Position numbers and translations under genes: made by a program. Shown piece by piece: positions 52,724 to 61,427 of a DNA stretch of 64,000 bases. Location: NCBI RefSeq assembly GCF_000013025.1, contig NC_008358.1:3534001-3598000 (forward strand), given 5' to 3'. The DNA comes from Hyphomonas neptunium ATCC 15444. GTDB lineage: Bacteria; Pseudomonadota; Alphaproteobacteria; Caulobacterales; Hyphomonadaceae. Numbering within the stretch: the stretch's first letter is position 1; each line of letters opens with the position of its first letter. The notes under the pieces were generated by a model. The model did not search any database, was not told the DNA's origin, and saw only the letters and a list, made by a program, of their open reading frames with translations.

Positions 52724-53515
52724 ATGAGAGTGGCAGGGCGCAGGGCGTTTATCTGGACAATCACGATCCTCGCCGCCGTGCTGGCCGTGGCTGCCTGCGG
52801 CCGTGCGCCGTCTGATCCGCTTGAGGGTCTGGCTGTCGGCGAGCGGGGCCGGGTGGTGCGGGTGATTGATGGCGACGCGCTGGTCCTCTCGACCGGCCAG
52901 AGCGTCCGCCTCATCGGCATCGAAGCACCTGCCGGTCCTTACCGCGACCGGGAAGGTGATCCGGGCTTTGAAGAATCAAAGCGAGCGCTGGAGGACATGG
53001 TACTCGGTCGTGAAGTGGAGCTGCGCTATGGCGGCCTGACCCGCGACCGCTATGACCGGGCGCTGGCGCATGTCGTGACGACGGACACGTTGGGTCCCGC
53101 GCTCTGGCTCAACGCGGAAATGGTGAAACGCGGGGTCGCCCGTGTGCGGGTCTATCCCGATACCGCCGCCGCCAATGAGCTGCTCCTGCCGCTCGAAACG
53201 GCTGCGCGCGACGAACAGGCCGGGCTCTGGAAAGGCCGTACATGGCCGATCACACATGCAGACGCATTGCCAGATACATTCCAGGGCTTCCAGGTCGTTG
53301 AGGCCGTTACCGCCGGGATGCAGGGAGCCGAATTTTCCGGCGTTGCCTGTGATGTGCTGCTGGAGAGTTCATTGCTGGTTCTGGAAATCGAGAACGCCGC
53401 TGCCGCCTACTGCCAGCTGGATCCTGAGACAAAAATCCGCGCGCGCGGCTATGTCCGGAACCTCCGCATGGAGATCAGTCATCCGCTGAATGTGGAAATA
53501 CTGGAGACGCCCTGA
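52724..53515 (+). CDS. Staphylococcal-nuclease-like (SNase) lipoprotein
   Basis: A 263-residue predicted lipoprotein (FIWTITILAAVLAVAACG). The OB-fold nuclease domain shows RVVRVIDGDALVLSTGQSVRLIGIEAP, EESKRALEDMVLGREVELRYGG, DRYDRALAHV and GLWKG, in which the Arg, Glu and Arg positions of thermonuclease can be recognised. It is probably an extracytoplasmic nuclease or an inactive binding form. The C-terminal 80 residues are not typical of the fold. Convergent with rpoH. Confidence 0.82.
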   Translation: MRVAGRRAFIWTITILAAVLAVAACGRAPSDPLEGLAVGERGRVVRVIDGDALVLSTGQSVRLIGIEAPAGPYRDREGDPGFEESKRALEDMVLGREVELRYGGLTRDRYDRALAHVVTTDTLGPALWLNAEMVKRGVARVRVYPDTAAANELLLPLETAARDEQAGLWKGRTWPITHADALPDTFQGFQVVEAVTAGMQGAEFSGVACDVLLESSLLVLEIENAAAAYCQLDPETKIRARGYVRNLRMEISHPLNVEILETP

Positions 53516-53520
53516 GGGCC

Positions 53521-54408
53521 TCACGCATCGGGGACGATGCCTGCCGTTTCAGGGTCGCCGGCAATCTGCTCAAGCGCGCGCTTCAGTTTGGACAGCGCCT
53601 GATGTTCGATCTGGCGCACCCGTTCCTTGGAAACGCCCAGCTCATGGCCCAGCGCCTCGAGTGTCTGAGGCTCCTCCGACAGGCGTCTGCGTGTGATGAT
53701 GTAGGTCTCGCGAGGGGTGAGCGCCTCCATCGCCTCACTGATCCACTCGTGACGGCGCGCTGTGTCGTGCGATCGCATCACGGCTTCCTCTGGTGGAGCC
53801 CCCTCATCAGCGATCATGTCCTGCCACTCAGCGTCCCCATCCATCGTCAAGGGCGCATTGAGAGACCGGTCCGACCCCGAAAGGCGCGCTGACATGATCT
53901 CGACATCCCTCAGCGGTACACCAAGATGGGTGGAAACCCATTGCTTGTTCTCGCGGGTCATCGTGCCGTCTCCCAAATCGGAGATACGGGCGCGCAGGCG
54001 GCGCAGATTGAAGAAGAGGGATTTCTGCGCCGAGGTCGTCCCGGTCCGGACGATTGACCAGTTGCGCAGCACATAGTCCTGAATGGAGGAGCGTATCCAC
54101 CAGCTGGCATAGGTCGAGAAACGCACCTCCCGCTCCGGCTCAAACCGCGCGGCAGCCTGCATCAGGCCGACATTGCCTTCCGATACAAGGTCCGCCATCG
54201 GCAGCCCGTAATGACGGAACTTCGCTGCCATGGAAATGACGAGGCGCATGTAAGCGGTCGTGAGTTCGTGCAAGGCGGCTTCGTCTTCCGCTTCCCGCCA
54301 GCGGCGCGCCAGCGAGGCCTCATGTGCCGGATCAAGCAGCGGCGCCTTCATCGCAGTCTTCACGAACTGCCGGTCGGCCGGGCTTGTCGTTGAATATGCA
54401 CTGGACAC
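53521..54408 (-). CDS. rpoH: RNA polymerase sigma factor of the RpoH (sigma-32) type
   Basis: Heat-shock-type sigma factor of 295 residues. Region 2 is DLVSEGNVGLMQAAARFEPEREVRFSTYASWWIRSSIQDYVLRN; it is followed by the RpoH box around SAQKSLFFNLRRLRA. Region 4 ends EEPQTLEALGHELGVSKERVRQIEHQALSKLKRAL. Alphaproteobacteria usually carry two or more RpoH paralogues; the diverged SAQKSLFFNLRRL box suggests this is a secondary one, which is inference. It stands alone. Confidence 0.88.
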   Translation of the reverse strand: MSSAYSTTSPADRQFVKTAMKAPLLDPAHEASLARRWREAEDEAALHELTTAYMRLVISMAAKFRHYGLPMADLVSEGNVGLMQAAARFEPEREVRFSTYASWWIRSSIQDYVLRNWSIVRTGTTSAQKSLFFNLRRLRARISDLGDGTMTRENKQWVSTHLGVPLRDVEIMSARLSGSDRSLNAPLTMDGDAEWQDMIADEGAPPEEAVMRSHDTARRHEWISEAMEALTPRETYIITRRRLSEEPQTLEALGHELGVSKERVRQIEHQALSKLKRALEQIAGDPETAGIVPDA

Positions 54409-54597
54409 GCGCGCAACTCCTCTGGGGCAATACTTGTTGTTCCTTGCAAACCTCTACGCGCTGATGCCGCGACTGGATCACGGCGCCCCTTGATTTTCCG
54501 GCGCGCCGCCCAAGCGCCTCGATATTTCGGTGCCTTGACGATGAAACTTCGCCGGGCATAGGGTGGGGCACCAGAACAATACCGGAACGCCCCTGCC

Positions 54598-55083
54598 ATG
54601 GCCGAAGCCCTCAATCAGGACGCCCCGCTCCGCCGCTCTGCCGAAATCTGCCGCGGCACGCTGCGCCTCATGGGCGAGATGGGCTATTACGGCGTCACCG
54701 AAATGACCCTGGCCAACAACCGCCGCGCAGATATTGCCAGCATTGGCCCGTCCGGTGACATCTGGATGATTGAAATCAAGTCCAGCATTCAGGACTTCAA
54801 ATCCGACACCAAATGGCGGGAGTATATGGATTACTGCGACCGGTTGAGCTTCGCTGTTGGCGCAGACTTCCCACAGGAACTCATCCCTCCGGAAGCGGGT
54901 CTGATCGTCGCCGATGCCTTCTTCGGCGCGGTGATCCGGGAGGCGCCGGAGAGCCGGCTCGCGCCCGCCCGCCGCAAGGCCGTGACGCTGCGATTTGGCC
55001 GTCTCGCCGCTGCCCGGCTCAGTGGCATAAGCGATACGGGCTGGACGCCGGGCGAGGACGGGCTTACCTCGCCCCTGCCATGA
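54598..55083 (+). CDS. mmcB: MmcB family DNA repair protein
   Basis: A 161-residue protein of the alphaproteobacterial MmcB family (DUF1052), named in Caulobacter for mitomycin C sensitivity. The core RRADIASIGPSGDIWMIEIKSSIQDFKSDTKWREYMDYCDRLSFAVG contains a PD-(D/E)XK-like Asp and ExK. It is divergent from rpoH and overlaps the next small gene by 4 bp. DNA damage induction is expected from family knowledge, but no clear LexA box was identified in the 189-bp upstream gap. Confidence 0.88.
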   Translation: MAEALNQDAPLRRSAEICRGTLRLMGEMGYYGVTEMTLANNRRADIASIGPSGDIWMIEIKSSIQDFKSDTKWREYMDYCDRLSFAVGADFPQELIPPEAGLIVADAFFGAVIREAPESRLAPARRKAVTLRFGRLAAARLSGISDTGWTPGEDGLTSPLP

Positions 55084-55526
55084 GCCTTGCCTATCCCGTT
55101 GCCCGCTCCCTTGAAGATGCCCTGAAACCTGACGCCCCCACGGCGCGCAGCCGCCGCGGTGCCATGTCGCTGGCCAATGGTCTGGCCCTGGAGGGACTGG
55201 AAACAAGCTGGCTCCATATGCCCGAAGCCGAGGCGGACGCTCTGTTCAAGGCCCAGGGGCCTGACGGCGCCGCCGGGCATCTGCAGCGCTATGAAGACAC
55301 CTCCGGCCACACGGTCGTCGCGGTCAGCTGGTGGAAACTGGTCGATCCAAATGACATCCGGCCGCCGGAGAAGCGTGCTTTCGAGCCAGCCCCGCCCCCT
55401 CCGCCGCCCGCTGACGAAGATCACACCGACGACCTCTATTTCCGCCGCGGCCGCACCAAGACCCGCCGCAAGAAACCAGCCGACCCCAACCAGATGGACC
55501 TCTTCAGCAAAAACCTGAAGGGTTGA
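55080..55526 (+). CDS. Hypothetical protein coupled to mmcB
   Basis: Not recognised. A 148-residue protein starting at the ATGA overlap with mmcB. The N-terminal half is an Ala-rich soluble domain containing HTVVAVSWWKLVDPNDI. The C-terminal third is a Pro-rich, then Arg/Lys-rich tail (RRGRTKTRRKKPADPNQMDLF). NQMDLF-type ends resemble short partner-binding peptides such as clamp-binding motifs (QxxLF), so an interaction with the DNA sliding clamp is conceivable but unproven. Confidence 0.7.
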   Translation: MSLAYPVARSLEDALKPDAPTARSRRGAMSLANGLALEGLETSWLHMPEAEADALFKAQGPDGAAGHLQRYEDTSGHTVVAVSWWKLVDPNDIRPPEKRAFEPAPPPPPPADEDHTDDLYFRRGRTKTRRKKPADPNQMDLFSKNLKG

Positions 55527-55529
55527 GCC

Positions 55530-56597
55530 TCAGGCCGCTTCAGGAACCGGGCCGCGATAGACCGATCTGGGCCGCACCAGACGCCCCTCGCCGATCTGCT
55601 CACGCGCATGGGCCGTCCAGCCGATGATGCGGCCGCAGGCAAAAACGGCAGTAAATGCTTCGCGTGGCAAACCGAGTGCTTCCAGCAGCAACGCCGTATA
55701 GAATTCGACATTCGTCTCCAGCGTCCGCCGGGGATATTTCTCGGCAAGCCGTCCAAGCACAGCGCGCTCGATATGTTCGGCAAAACCGATACGTCCCGAG
55801 GTGCCCGGAAGCCGCGCCAACGCTGTCTTGAGCGCATCAGCACGGGGGTCGCGCACCCGGTAAACCCGGTGGCCAAATCCCATCAGCCGCTCATTCCGCG
55901 CTAACGCCTCATCAATCCAGCGCTCGGCATTTTCCGGCACGCCAATCGCATCGAGCATGTCGAGCACCGGCCCTGGCGCGCCGCCATGCAGGGGACCTTT
56001 GAGCGCCGAAATACCTGCAATGGCGGCCGAAGTAAGCCCCGCCCTGGTCGAGGCGACGACGCGGGCCGCAAACGTGGATGCGTTGAGGCCATGATCGCAG
56101 ACGGTTACGAGATAGGCGTCCAAGGCGCGGGCTTCGGCCTGATGCGGCACCTTGCCGGTCAACATATGCAGAAAATCAGCCGACTGTGACAGCTGGGCGT
56201 TCGGCGCAATTGGGGGCTCCCCCCGGCCGCGCCTTATGGCAGCGGCAGTGAGAACCGGCGCTGATCCCGCCAGCCTGATCGCCGTCTCAAGGCTTTCATC
56301 ATCCGGCAGAAGGGCCCATCCCGCGCGCAGGAAGGACACACTGTCCAGCCCATCAGGAATACCAGACACGATTGCAAATGCCGCTTCACGCGCCTCGCCC
56401 AGCTGTCGCCCGAGCGACGACACATCTCTCAGGTCTTCAAAAAAACCCTCCCACAGAAGATGCGCAGTATCCTCAAACGCCATGGATGCAGAAAGTAACT
56501 CAACCGGCCATCCGCGAATGACCAGACGCCCGTTCTGTCCGTCCACATCAGACAGAACCGTCTCTGCAGCGACAATATTCTCAAGTCCGGAATCCAT
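55530..56597 (-). CDS. Citrate synthase family protein
   Basis: A 355-residue citrate/methylcitrate synthase homologue. The active-site histidines are in HGLNASTFAARVVAST, GPLHGG and GFGHRVY, with citrate-binding Arg in HRVYRVRDPRA. The segment that normally reads NVDFY with the catalytic Asp is NVEFYTALLLEALG here, a conservative Asp to Glu change. It is divergent from a second, HTH-fused homologue across 77 bp. Acyl substrate unknown; a 2-methylcitrate or secondary citrate synthase is possible. Confidence 0.85.
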   Translation of the reverse strand: MDSGLENIVAAETVLSDVDGQNGRLVIRGWPVELLSASMAFEDTAHLLWEGFFEDLRDVSSLGRQLGEAREAAFAIVSGIPDGLDSVSFLRAGWALLPDDESLETAIRLAGSAPVLTAAAIRRGRGEPPIAPNAQLSQSADFLHMLTGKVPHQAEARALDAYLVTVCDHGLNASTFAARVVASTRAGLTSAAIAGISALKGPLHGGAPGPVLDMLDAIGVPENAERWIDEALARNERLMGFGHRVYRVRDPRADALKTALARLPGTSGRIGFAEHIERAVLGRLAEKYPRRTLETNVEFYTALLLEALGLPREAFTAVFACGRIIGWTAHAREQIGEGRLVRPRSVYRGPVPEAA

Positions 56598-56654
56598 AAG
56601 TGTCTCCCTGATTTCCTGAGATCAAATTCGCCCTGGCCCTGTTCAGCGTCAATC

Positions 56655-56671
56655 TTGATCAATATAATCAA
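56655..56671. promoter_or_regulatory. Candidate operator between the two citrate synthase genes
   Basis: TTGAT-7-ATCAA is a perfect 5+5 dyad in an AT-rich stretch, centred about 12 bp before the ATG of the HTH-containing homologue. It is a natural candidate for autoregulation by that protein's MerR-like domain and for control of the divergent gene. Confidence 0.45.
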
Positions 56672-56674
56672 CAT

Positions 56675-57805
56675 ATGTTGTGGATCGGACGCGAAGAGGC
56701 CCTCGGCGCGCTGGGCGTAAAACCCCAGACCCTCTACGCCTATGTCAGCCGCGGACTGATCGCGGCCCGGCCGGACACCGATGATCCCCGGTCGAGTCTC
56801 TATTCCTCCTCCGATATTGCCACTCTGGTGAAACGGCGGCGCAGCGGCCGGGGCCGCGAAGCCATTGCGCAGGGCGCCATTTCCTGGGGCGAACCGGTCA
56901 TGGAAACGGCGATCACTACGGTGCGCAACGGCCGTCTGATCTATCGCGGCAAGGACGCTGTGCGCCTCTCGGCAGACGCAACTCTGGAGGAGGCAGCTGC
57001 CCTCCTCTGGAATGCCGGGGCATTGCCCCCAGCCCGCGCCGCTGAATTGCCCTCCGGCGGACCGACCGGCAAGGCGCGCGCGCTCGCATTTCTCGCGGCC
57101 CGCGCGGCTCAAGACACACCGAGCTTCGCCAGACACCCCACCTCTCTGGCCAGAGAGGGCAGCGAACTGCTCGCCGGCTTCTGCACGGCCGTTACCGGTA
57201 CGACCGGACGCGGCTTCTTCCATCAGCGCCTTGCCCGTCATTGGGGCCTTTCTCCGGGCGGGACCGATCTCGTCCGGCGCGCACTGGTGCTGGTGGCAGA
57301 CCATGAGCTGAACCCGTCCACTTTTGCCGCGCGGGTGGCCGCGTCGACTGGCGCCCCATTAGCGGCTTGCGCCCTGGCAGGATGCGCGACATTGACCGGC
57401 CCGCTGCATGGTGAAGCGTCGCAACGCGCTCTGATCTATCTCAAGCGCGCGCTTGAGGACGGCCCGGAAACGGCGCTTGCCGGCCTGGCAGACAGCGGTG
57501 AACCAATTCCTGCGACAGGACATACCCTTTACCCCGAAGGCGACCCCCGTGCGGGCGCCCTGCTTCGCTGGATGAAACCGGGCGGGGATTTGAAGCGCGC
57601 CATTCGCGCCGCAGAGAACCATACCGGCGCCCGCGCCAATATCGACATGGCGCTGGCCGCGCTTAGCGTTCAGCTTGAGCTACCGGAGGACGCGCCGTTC
57701 CTTATCTTTGCGAGCGGGCGTATGGCAGGCTGGATCGCCCACGCCATAGAACAAGTCTCCAGCGGCAAGACCATCCGCCCACGGGCAAATTATATGGAGG
57801 ACTAA
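56675..57805 (+). CDS. Citrate synthase-like protein with N-terminal HTH domain
   Basis: A 376-residue fusion. Residues 1-55 resemble a MerR/excisionase winged HTH (GREEALGALGVKPQTLYAYVSRGLIAARPDTDDPRSSLYSSSDI). The rest is a citrate synthase fold with HELNPSTFAARVAAST, GPLHGE and NIDMALAALSVQLEL (Asp retained), but the third His/Arg segment is GHTLYPEGDPRAGAL, lacking the usual HRVY arginine pattern. Fusions of this kind are found in alphaproteobacteria beside a second citrate synthase. It could be an enzyme, a sensor-regulator or both. Nearly abuts the convergent tkt gene. Confidence 0.82.
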   Translation: MLWIGREEALGALGVKPQTLYAYVSRGLIAARPDTDDPRSSLYSSSDIATLVKRRRSGRGREAIAQGAISWGEPVMETAITTVRNGRLIYRGKDAVRLSADATLEEAAALLWNAGALPPARAAELPSGGPTGKARALAFLAARAAQDTPSFARHPTSLAREGSELLAGFCTAVTGTTGRGFFHQRLARHWGLSPGGTDLVRRALVLVADHELNPSTFAARVAASTGAPLAACALAGCATLTGPLHGEASQRALIYLKRALEDGPETALAGLADSGEPIPATGHTLYPEGDPRAGALLRWMKPGGDLKRAIRAAENHTGARANIDMALAALSVQLELPEDAPFLIFASGRMAGWIAHAIEQVSSGKTIRPRANYMED

Positions 57806-57806
57806 A

Positions 57807-59780
57807 TCAGACCCGCTCTTTGATCGCGGCAACGGCGGCTTCCGCCGTGATGCCGAAATGCTGGTAGAGTTTCTGATAGGGCGCGCTGGCGCCGAAGCTG
57901 TCCATGCCGACGAAACCGCCATCGGCGCCGATCCAGCGATCCCAGCCGAAGCGGACTCCGGCTTCAATCGCGACCTTGGGCAGTTCCTTGCCGAGCGTCT
58001 CGGCGCGGTAGGCTGCGTCCTGCTGGCCAAACAATTCCATCGACGGCATCGAGACGACGCGCACGGCGATCCCCTCTTCCGCCAGCATGGCCTGAGCCTT
58101 CAGGGCAATCTCGACTTCCGAGCCGGTCGCGATGAGCACACCGCGCTCCTTGCCCTTGCCGGCGGGCGAAAGAACATAACCGCCCTTGGCCGAGAGGTTT
58201 TCATCCGTATGCGTCTTGCGGGCGGGCGCCACATTCTGGCGGGTCAGAGCCATCGTGGCGGGGCCATCATTGCGGTGCAGAGCCAGTTCCCAGCACTCTG
58301 CGGTCTCGACGCCATCTGCCGGGCGGAACACCACCATGTTCGGCATCGCGCGCAGCGAAGCGACATGCTCCACCGGCTGGTGCGTCGGGCCGTCTTCGCC
58401 CAGGCCAATCGAGTCGTGCGTCATCACATGGATGACCTGCGTACCCATCAACGCGCCAAGCCGGATCGCCGCGCGGCTGTAATCGGCAAACACCAGGAAC
58501 GTGCCCGAATACGGAATGATGCCGCCATGCAGCGCCATACCGTTCATCGCCGCCGCCATCGCATGCTCACGCACGCCGTAATGGATGTAGCGGCCACTCC
58601 AGCTCTTGGGTGTCATCGGCGCGGTGTGGCTGGTCTTGGTGTTGTTCGATCCCGAAAGGTCTGCCGAACCGCCGACCATCTCCGGCACAAGACCGGTAAT
58701 GACTTCCAGCGCTTCCCCGCTCCAGACGCGCGTCGCCTTGGAGGCGCCGCCTTCGGCCACAGCCTTCTTGTGCTTGATAATCGCCTTGCCGAGATTCTTC
58801 GGCAGACGGCCAGCGATCGCGGCGTTGAATTCGCCCTTGTGCGGGCTTGCTGCGAGGCGCTTCTTCCAGGCGGCATGCTCGGCAACCGATCGCTCACCAG
58901 CTTTCGCCCAGGCTTTTTCGATCGCTTCTGGTACTTCAAACGGTGCATGCGGCCAGTTCAGAGACTTGCGAATACCGTCGATTTCTTCGGCGCCATAAGG
59001 GCCGCCATGGGCCTTGCCGGTGCCGGCAAGCTTGGGCGCACCGAAACCGATGATGGTCTTCACGGCCAGGAAAACCGGCTTCTTCTGCTTGGTCGCCCAC
59101 TTAAGCGCGGCTTCGACGTCTTTCTCGTCATGGCCATCCACGCGGCGGCTGATCCAGCCAGAGGCTTCAAAGCGCGCGCACTGATCGGTCGAATCGGAAA
59201 GGTCGGTAGAACCATCAATGGTGACGGCGTTATCGTCGAACAGCACGATGAGCTTGTTCAGCTTCATATGCCCGGCCAGCGTGATCGCTTCCTGGCTGAG
59301 CCCTTCCATGAGGCAGCCATCCCCGGCAACAACCCAGGTCCGGTGATCTACCAGATCATTGCCAAACCGGGCATTGAGATGGCGCTCGGCAATTGCCATG
59401 CCGACGGCGGTGGCGATGCCCTGCCCCAGCGGGCCGGTGGTCGTCTCAACGCCGGTGGTCACGAAATTCTCCGGATGGCCCGGCGTGCTGGCGCCCATCT
59501 GGCGGAAATTACGGATGTCGTCGCGGCTGACCGAGGCATAACCTGTCAGGTGCAGCAGCGAATAGATCAGCATCGATCCATGACCTGCCGATAGCACAAA
59601 CCGGTCACGGTCCGCCCAGTTGGGGTCTTTCGGATCAAACTTCAGGAATTTTCGGAAAAGGACAGTCGCGGCGTCGGCCATGCCCAGAGGCAAGCCGACA
59701 TGGCCGGATTTGGCCGCTTCGACGGCGTCCATGGACAGAGCCCGCACGGCATTTGCCATGTCGCGATTGGTGACAGCCAT
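57807..59780 (-). CDS. tkt: Transketolase
   Basis: Thiamine-diphosphate enzyme of the pentose phosphate and Calvin-type carbon rearrangements, 657 residues. SGHVGLPLGMADAATVLF and GHGSMLIYSLLHLTGY are the N-terminal signature. GDGCLMEGLSQEAITLAGHMKLNKLIVLFDDN is the TPP/Mg site, and GEDGPTHQPVEHVASLRAMPN is in the pyrimidine domain. No fbp, prk or rubisco gene is in the window, so a housekeeping role is likely. Confidence 0.96.
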   Translation of the reverse strand: MAVTNRDMANAVRALSMDAVEAAKSGHVGLPLGMADAATVLFRKFLKFDPKDPNWADRDRFVLSAGHGSMLIYSLLHLTGYASVSRDDIRNFRQMGASTPGHPENFVTTGVETTTGPLGQGIATAVGMAIAERHLNARFGNDLVDHRTWVVAGDGCLMEGLSQEAITLAGHMKLNKLIVLFDDNAVTIDGSTDLSDSTDQCARFEASGWISRRVDGHDEKDVEAALKWATKQKKPVFLAVKTIIGFGAPKLAGTGKAHGGPYGAEEIDGIRKSLNWPHAPFEVPEAIEKAWAKAGERSVAEHAAWKKRLAASPHKGEFNAAIAGRLPKNLGKAIIKHKKAVAEGGASKATRVWSGEALEVITGLVPEMVGGSADLSGSNNTKTSHTAPMTPKSWSGRYIHYGVREHAMAAAMNGMALHGGIIPYSGTFLVFADYSRAAIRLGALMGTQVIHVMTHDSIGLGEDGPTHQPVEHVASLRAMPNMVVFRPADGVETAECWELALHRNDGPATMALTRQNVAPARKTHTDENLSAKGGYVLSPAGKGKERGVLIATGSEVEIALKAQAMLAEEGIAVRVVSMPSMELFGQQDAAYRAETLGKELPKVAIEAGVRFGWDRWIGADGGFVGMDSFGASAPYQKLYQHFGITAEAAVAAIKERV

Positions 59781-59865
59781 TCTGCTGATCTCCCGGAGTT
59801 TTTGCGTTCGAGGCTGCTAGGCCAGACTTGCTGGCCTCCGTCAAGGCGCTTGGCGGCGCAAACCA

Positions 59866-60180
59866 ATGCAGATACTTGATAATCTGATGAATGAGATGGA
59901 CTCCGCAGCCACGCGCCTGGACGCGGCCCTGAAGCGCCTGGAAGGGGCGCTTGAGGCCCATTTGACCCGAGCGGGAGACCCGGCCGCTCTGAGAGCCGAG
60001 ATCACCGCCCTCGTTGAAGATCGCTCCCGGCTGGCAGAAGAACTCGATGATGCGCTGGCGCGCGAACAGGAGCTGCAAGCCCTCGCCGATGAGGCAAGCG
60101 ACGCGTTGGGCGCGGCCATTCAGGAAGTGCGCGCCGCGCTGAGCCCCGAGGAAGAGGAGCCCGGCGATGGCCAAGGCTGA
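59866..60180 (+). CDS. DUF4164 coiled-coil protein
   Basis: A 104-residue, highly charged, almost entirely helical protein with heptad character (RLDAALKRLEGALEAHL, EITALVEDRSRLAEELDDALAREQELQ). It corresponds to the DUF4164 proteins found next to zapA in alphaproteobacteria. It is divergent from tkt and overlaps zapA by 14 bp. A role with ZapA at the division site is plausible but unproven. Confidence 0.82.
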   Translation: MQILDNLMNEMDSAATRLDAALKRLEGALEAHLTRAGDPAALRAEITALVEDRSRLAEELDDALAREQELQALADEASDALGAAIQEVRAALSPEEEEPGDGQG

Positions 60181-60478
60181 CATCCGCATCCGGGGGCGCA
60201 TCTATTCCATCGCCTGCACACCCGGTCAGGAAATGCGGGTCCAGCGCCTTGGAGAACAGCTCGATGTGCGGCTTGCCAGTATCTCTTCGGCCGTCGGCGA
60301 CATTGGCGATGACCGGTTGTTACTGATCGCAGCCCTTGCGCTGCTGGATGAACTCGATGCCGCCCGTCAGACCGCCCCCGCGTCCAGCGCAGACCAGCGC
60401 GCCGCCGCGCTTGTCACCGCAATGGCCGCCAAGGTGGAGGCCCTGGCCGCCCGGCTGGAAAGTGGCGGAAACGCATGA
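60167..60478 (+). CDS. zapA: Cell division protein ZapA
   Basis: A 103-residue FtsZ-associated protein. The N-terminal ADIRIRGRIYSIACTPGQEMRVQRLGEQLDVRLASIS is the beta-alpha ZapA head, and DDRLLLIAALALLDELDAAR starts the C-terminal coiled coil. It promotes Z-ring bundling. It overlaps DUF4164 upstream and the CysZ-like gene downstream. The 6S RNA gene often found after zapA has no room here. Confidence 0.9.
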   Translation: MAKADIRIRGRIYSIACTPGQEMRVQRLGEQLDVRLASISSAVGDIGDDRLLLIAALALLDELDAARQTAPASSADQRAAALVTAMAAKVEALAARLESGGNA

Positions 60479-61182
60479 CACGCGCCGTCAGCGCAATCCT
60501 TGGCGGTATCAGGGATGTTGCCTCCGGACGGCTCACCCTGTTTGCCATACTCAACCTGATCCTGGCCCTGGCGCTCACCGGTGGCAGCGCCCTGGCGGTC
60601 ATCCGGTATGGCGTGCCGCTTATTCCTGAAGGCGATGGCTGGCTCAGCTATCTGTCCACAGCCGGGGAAATCGCCGCCAGCCTGATACTGATTGTGCTGG
60701 CTTTGGCCCTCTCGCCTGCCGCGTCCATATTTGTCGGAGGGTTCCTGTTCGATTTTGCTGCCGAGCGGGTCGAAAAAGCGATCGGGGCGCCCAAGGCTCG
60801 CGCCGTCCCGCTGACAGAAGGCGTCATCAACGGGCTGAAGATCGCGCTGCCCGCCCTACTTCTGAATCTTCTGGTGATCCCGCTCTATTTCGTTCCGGTG
60901 GTGAACGTCGTTGTGTTTGTCGTCCTGAATGGCGCCCTGATGGGACGGGAATATGCAACGCTGGCGGCGGCGCGCCAGATGAGCTTCAAGGAGGCTGTGC
61001 GCCTGCGCAACCGGCATGGCGCCTCTGTCTTTCTCGTTGGGCTCGCCTGCTCGGTCATCCCGTTCTTCGCGCCGCTCGTGGGCGCCGGCGCCATGGTCCG
61101 GCTGGTTCAGAAACTGCCGCGACCCGATGCAGCAGGGCGCAGCGCCCCCGAGCGCACTACTATCAAGGCCGACAAGCACTGA
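60475..61182 (+). CDS. EI24/CysZ-like membrane protein
   Basis: A 235-residue polytopic protein of the EI24 family: four to five hydrophobic segments (about 19-45, 62-88, 117-152 and 178-205), and the conserved FVGGFLFDFAAERVE and VNVVVFVVLNGALMGREY in the family's positions. CysZ members import sulfate, but the family is broad and no sulfur genes are near. The start overlaps zapA by 4 bp. Confidence 0.8.
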   Translation: MTRAVSAILGGIRDVASGRLTLFAILNLILALALTGGSALAVIRYGVPLIPEGDGWLSYLSTAGEIAASLILIVLALALSPAASIFVGGFLFDFAAERVEKAIGAPKARAVPLTEGVINGLKIALPALLLNLLVIPLYFVPVVNVVVFVVLNGALMGREYATLAAARQMSFKEAVRLRNRHGASVFLVGLACSVIPFFAPLVGAGAMVRLVQKLPRPDAAGRSAPERTTIKADKH

Positions 61183-61195
61183 AAGGCGACACGCC

Positions 61196-61408
61196 ATGCA
61201 ACAACTCCTGACTATCGGCTTCTATGTCGCGCTGGCGGCTGTCGCGGTGGTTCTGATCATCGGCATTGCCAATCTGGCGCGCCGCGACGGCAACCAGGTA
61301 AGCCGCTCCAACAAGCTGATGCGGATGCGCGTCATCTTCCAGGCAATTGCCATTGCCTTCCTGGTGCTCATCGGGATCGCGTCCGGCGCGATCAATTTCG
61401 GCAGCTGA
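61196..61408 (+). CDS. Twin transmembrane (HIG1-like) small protein
   Basis: A 70-residue protein with two hydrophobic helices (IGFYVALAAVAVVLIIGIANLA and IFQAIAIAFLVLIGIASGAI) joined by a polar loop, GNQVSRSNKLMRMRV. This is the HIG1/twin-TM architecture seen next to cobalamin adenosyltransferase genes in alphaproteobacteria; HIG1 proteins associate with respiratory complexes in mitochondria. GAAAGGCG precedes the ATG. Confidence 0.82.
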   Translation: MQQLLTIGFYVALAAVAVVLIIGIANLARRDGNQVSRSNKLMRMRVIFQAIAIAFLVLIGIASGAINFGS

Positions 61409-61427
61409 CAGGAAGGATACCCGGCCC

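Noticed and set aside
57858..59594. 578-codon open frame antisense to tkt
   Set aside because: The transketolase motifs on the minus strand are unambiguous; this frame has none.
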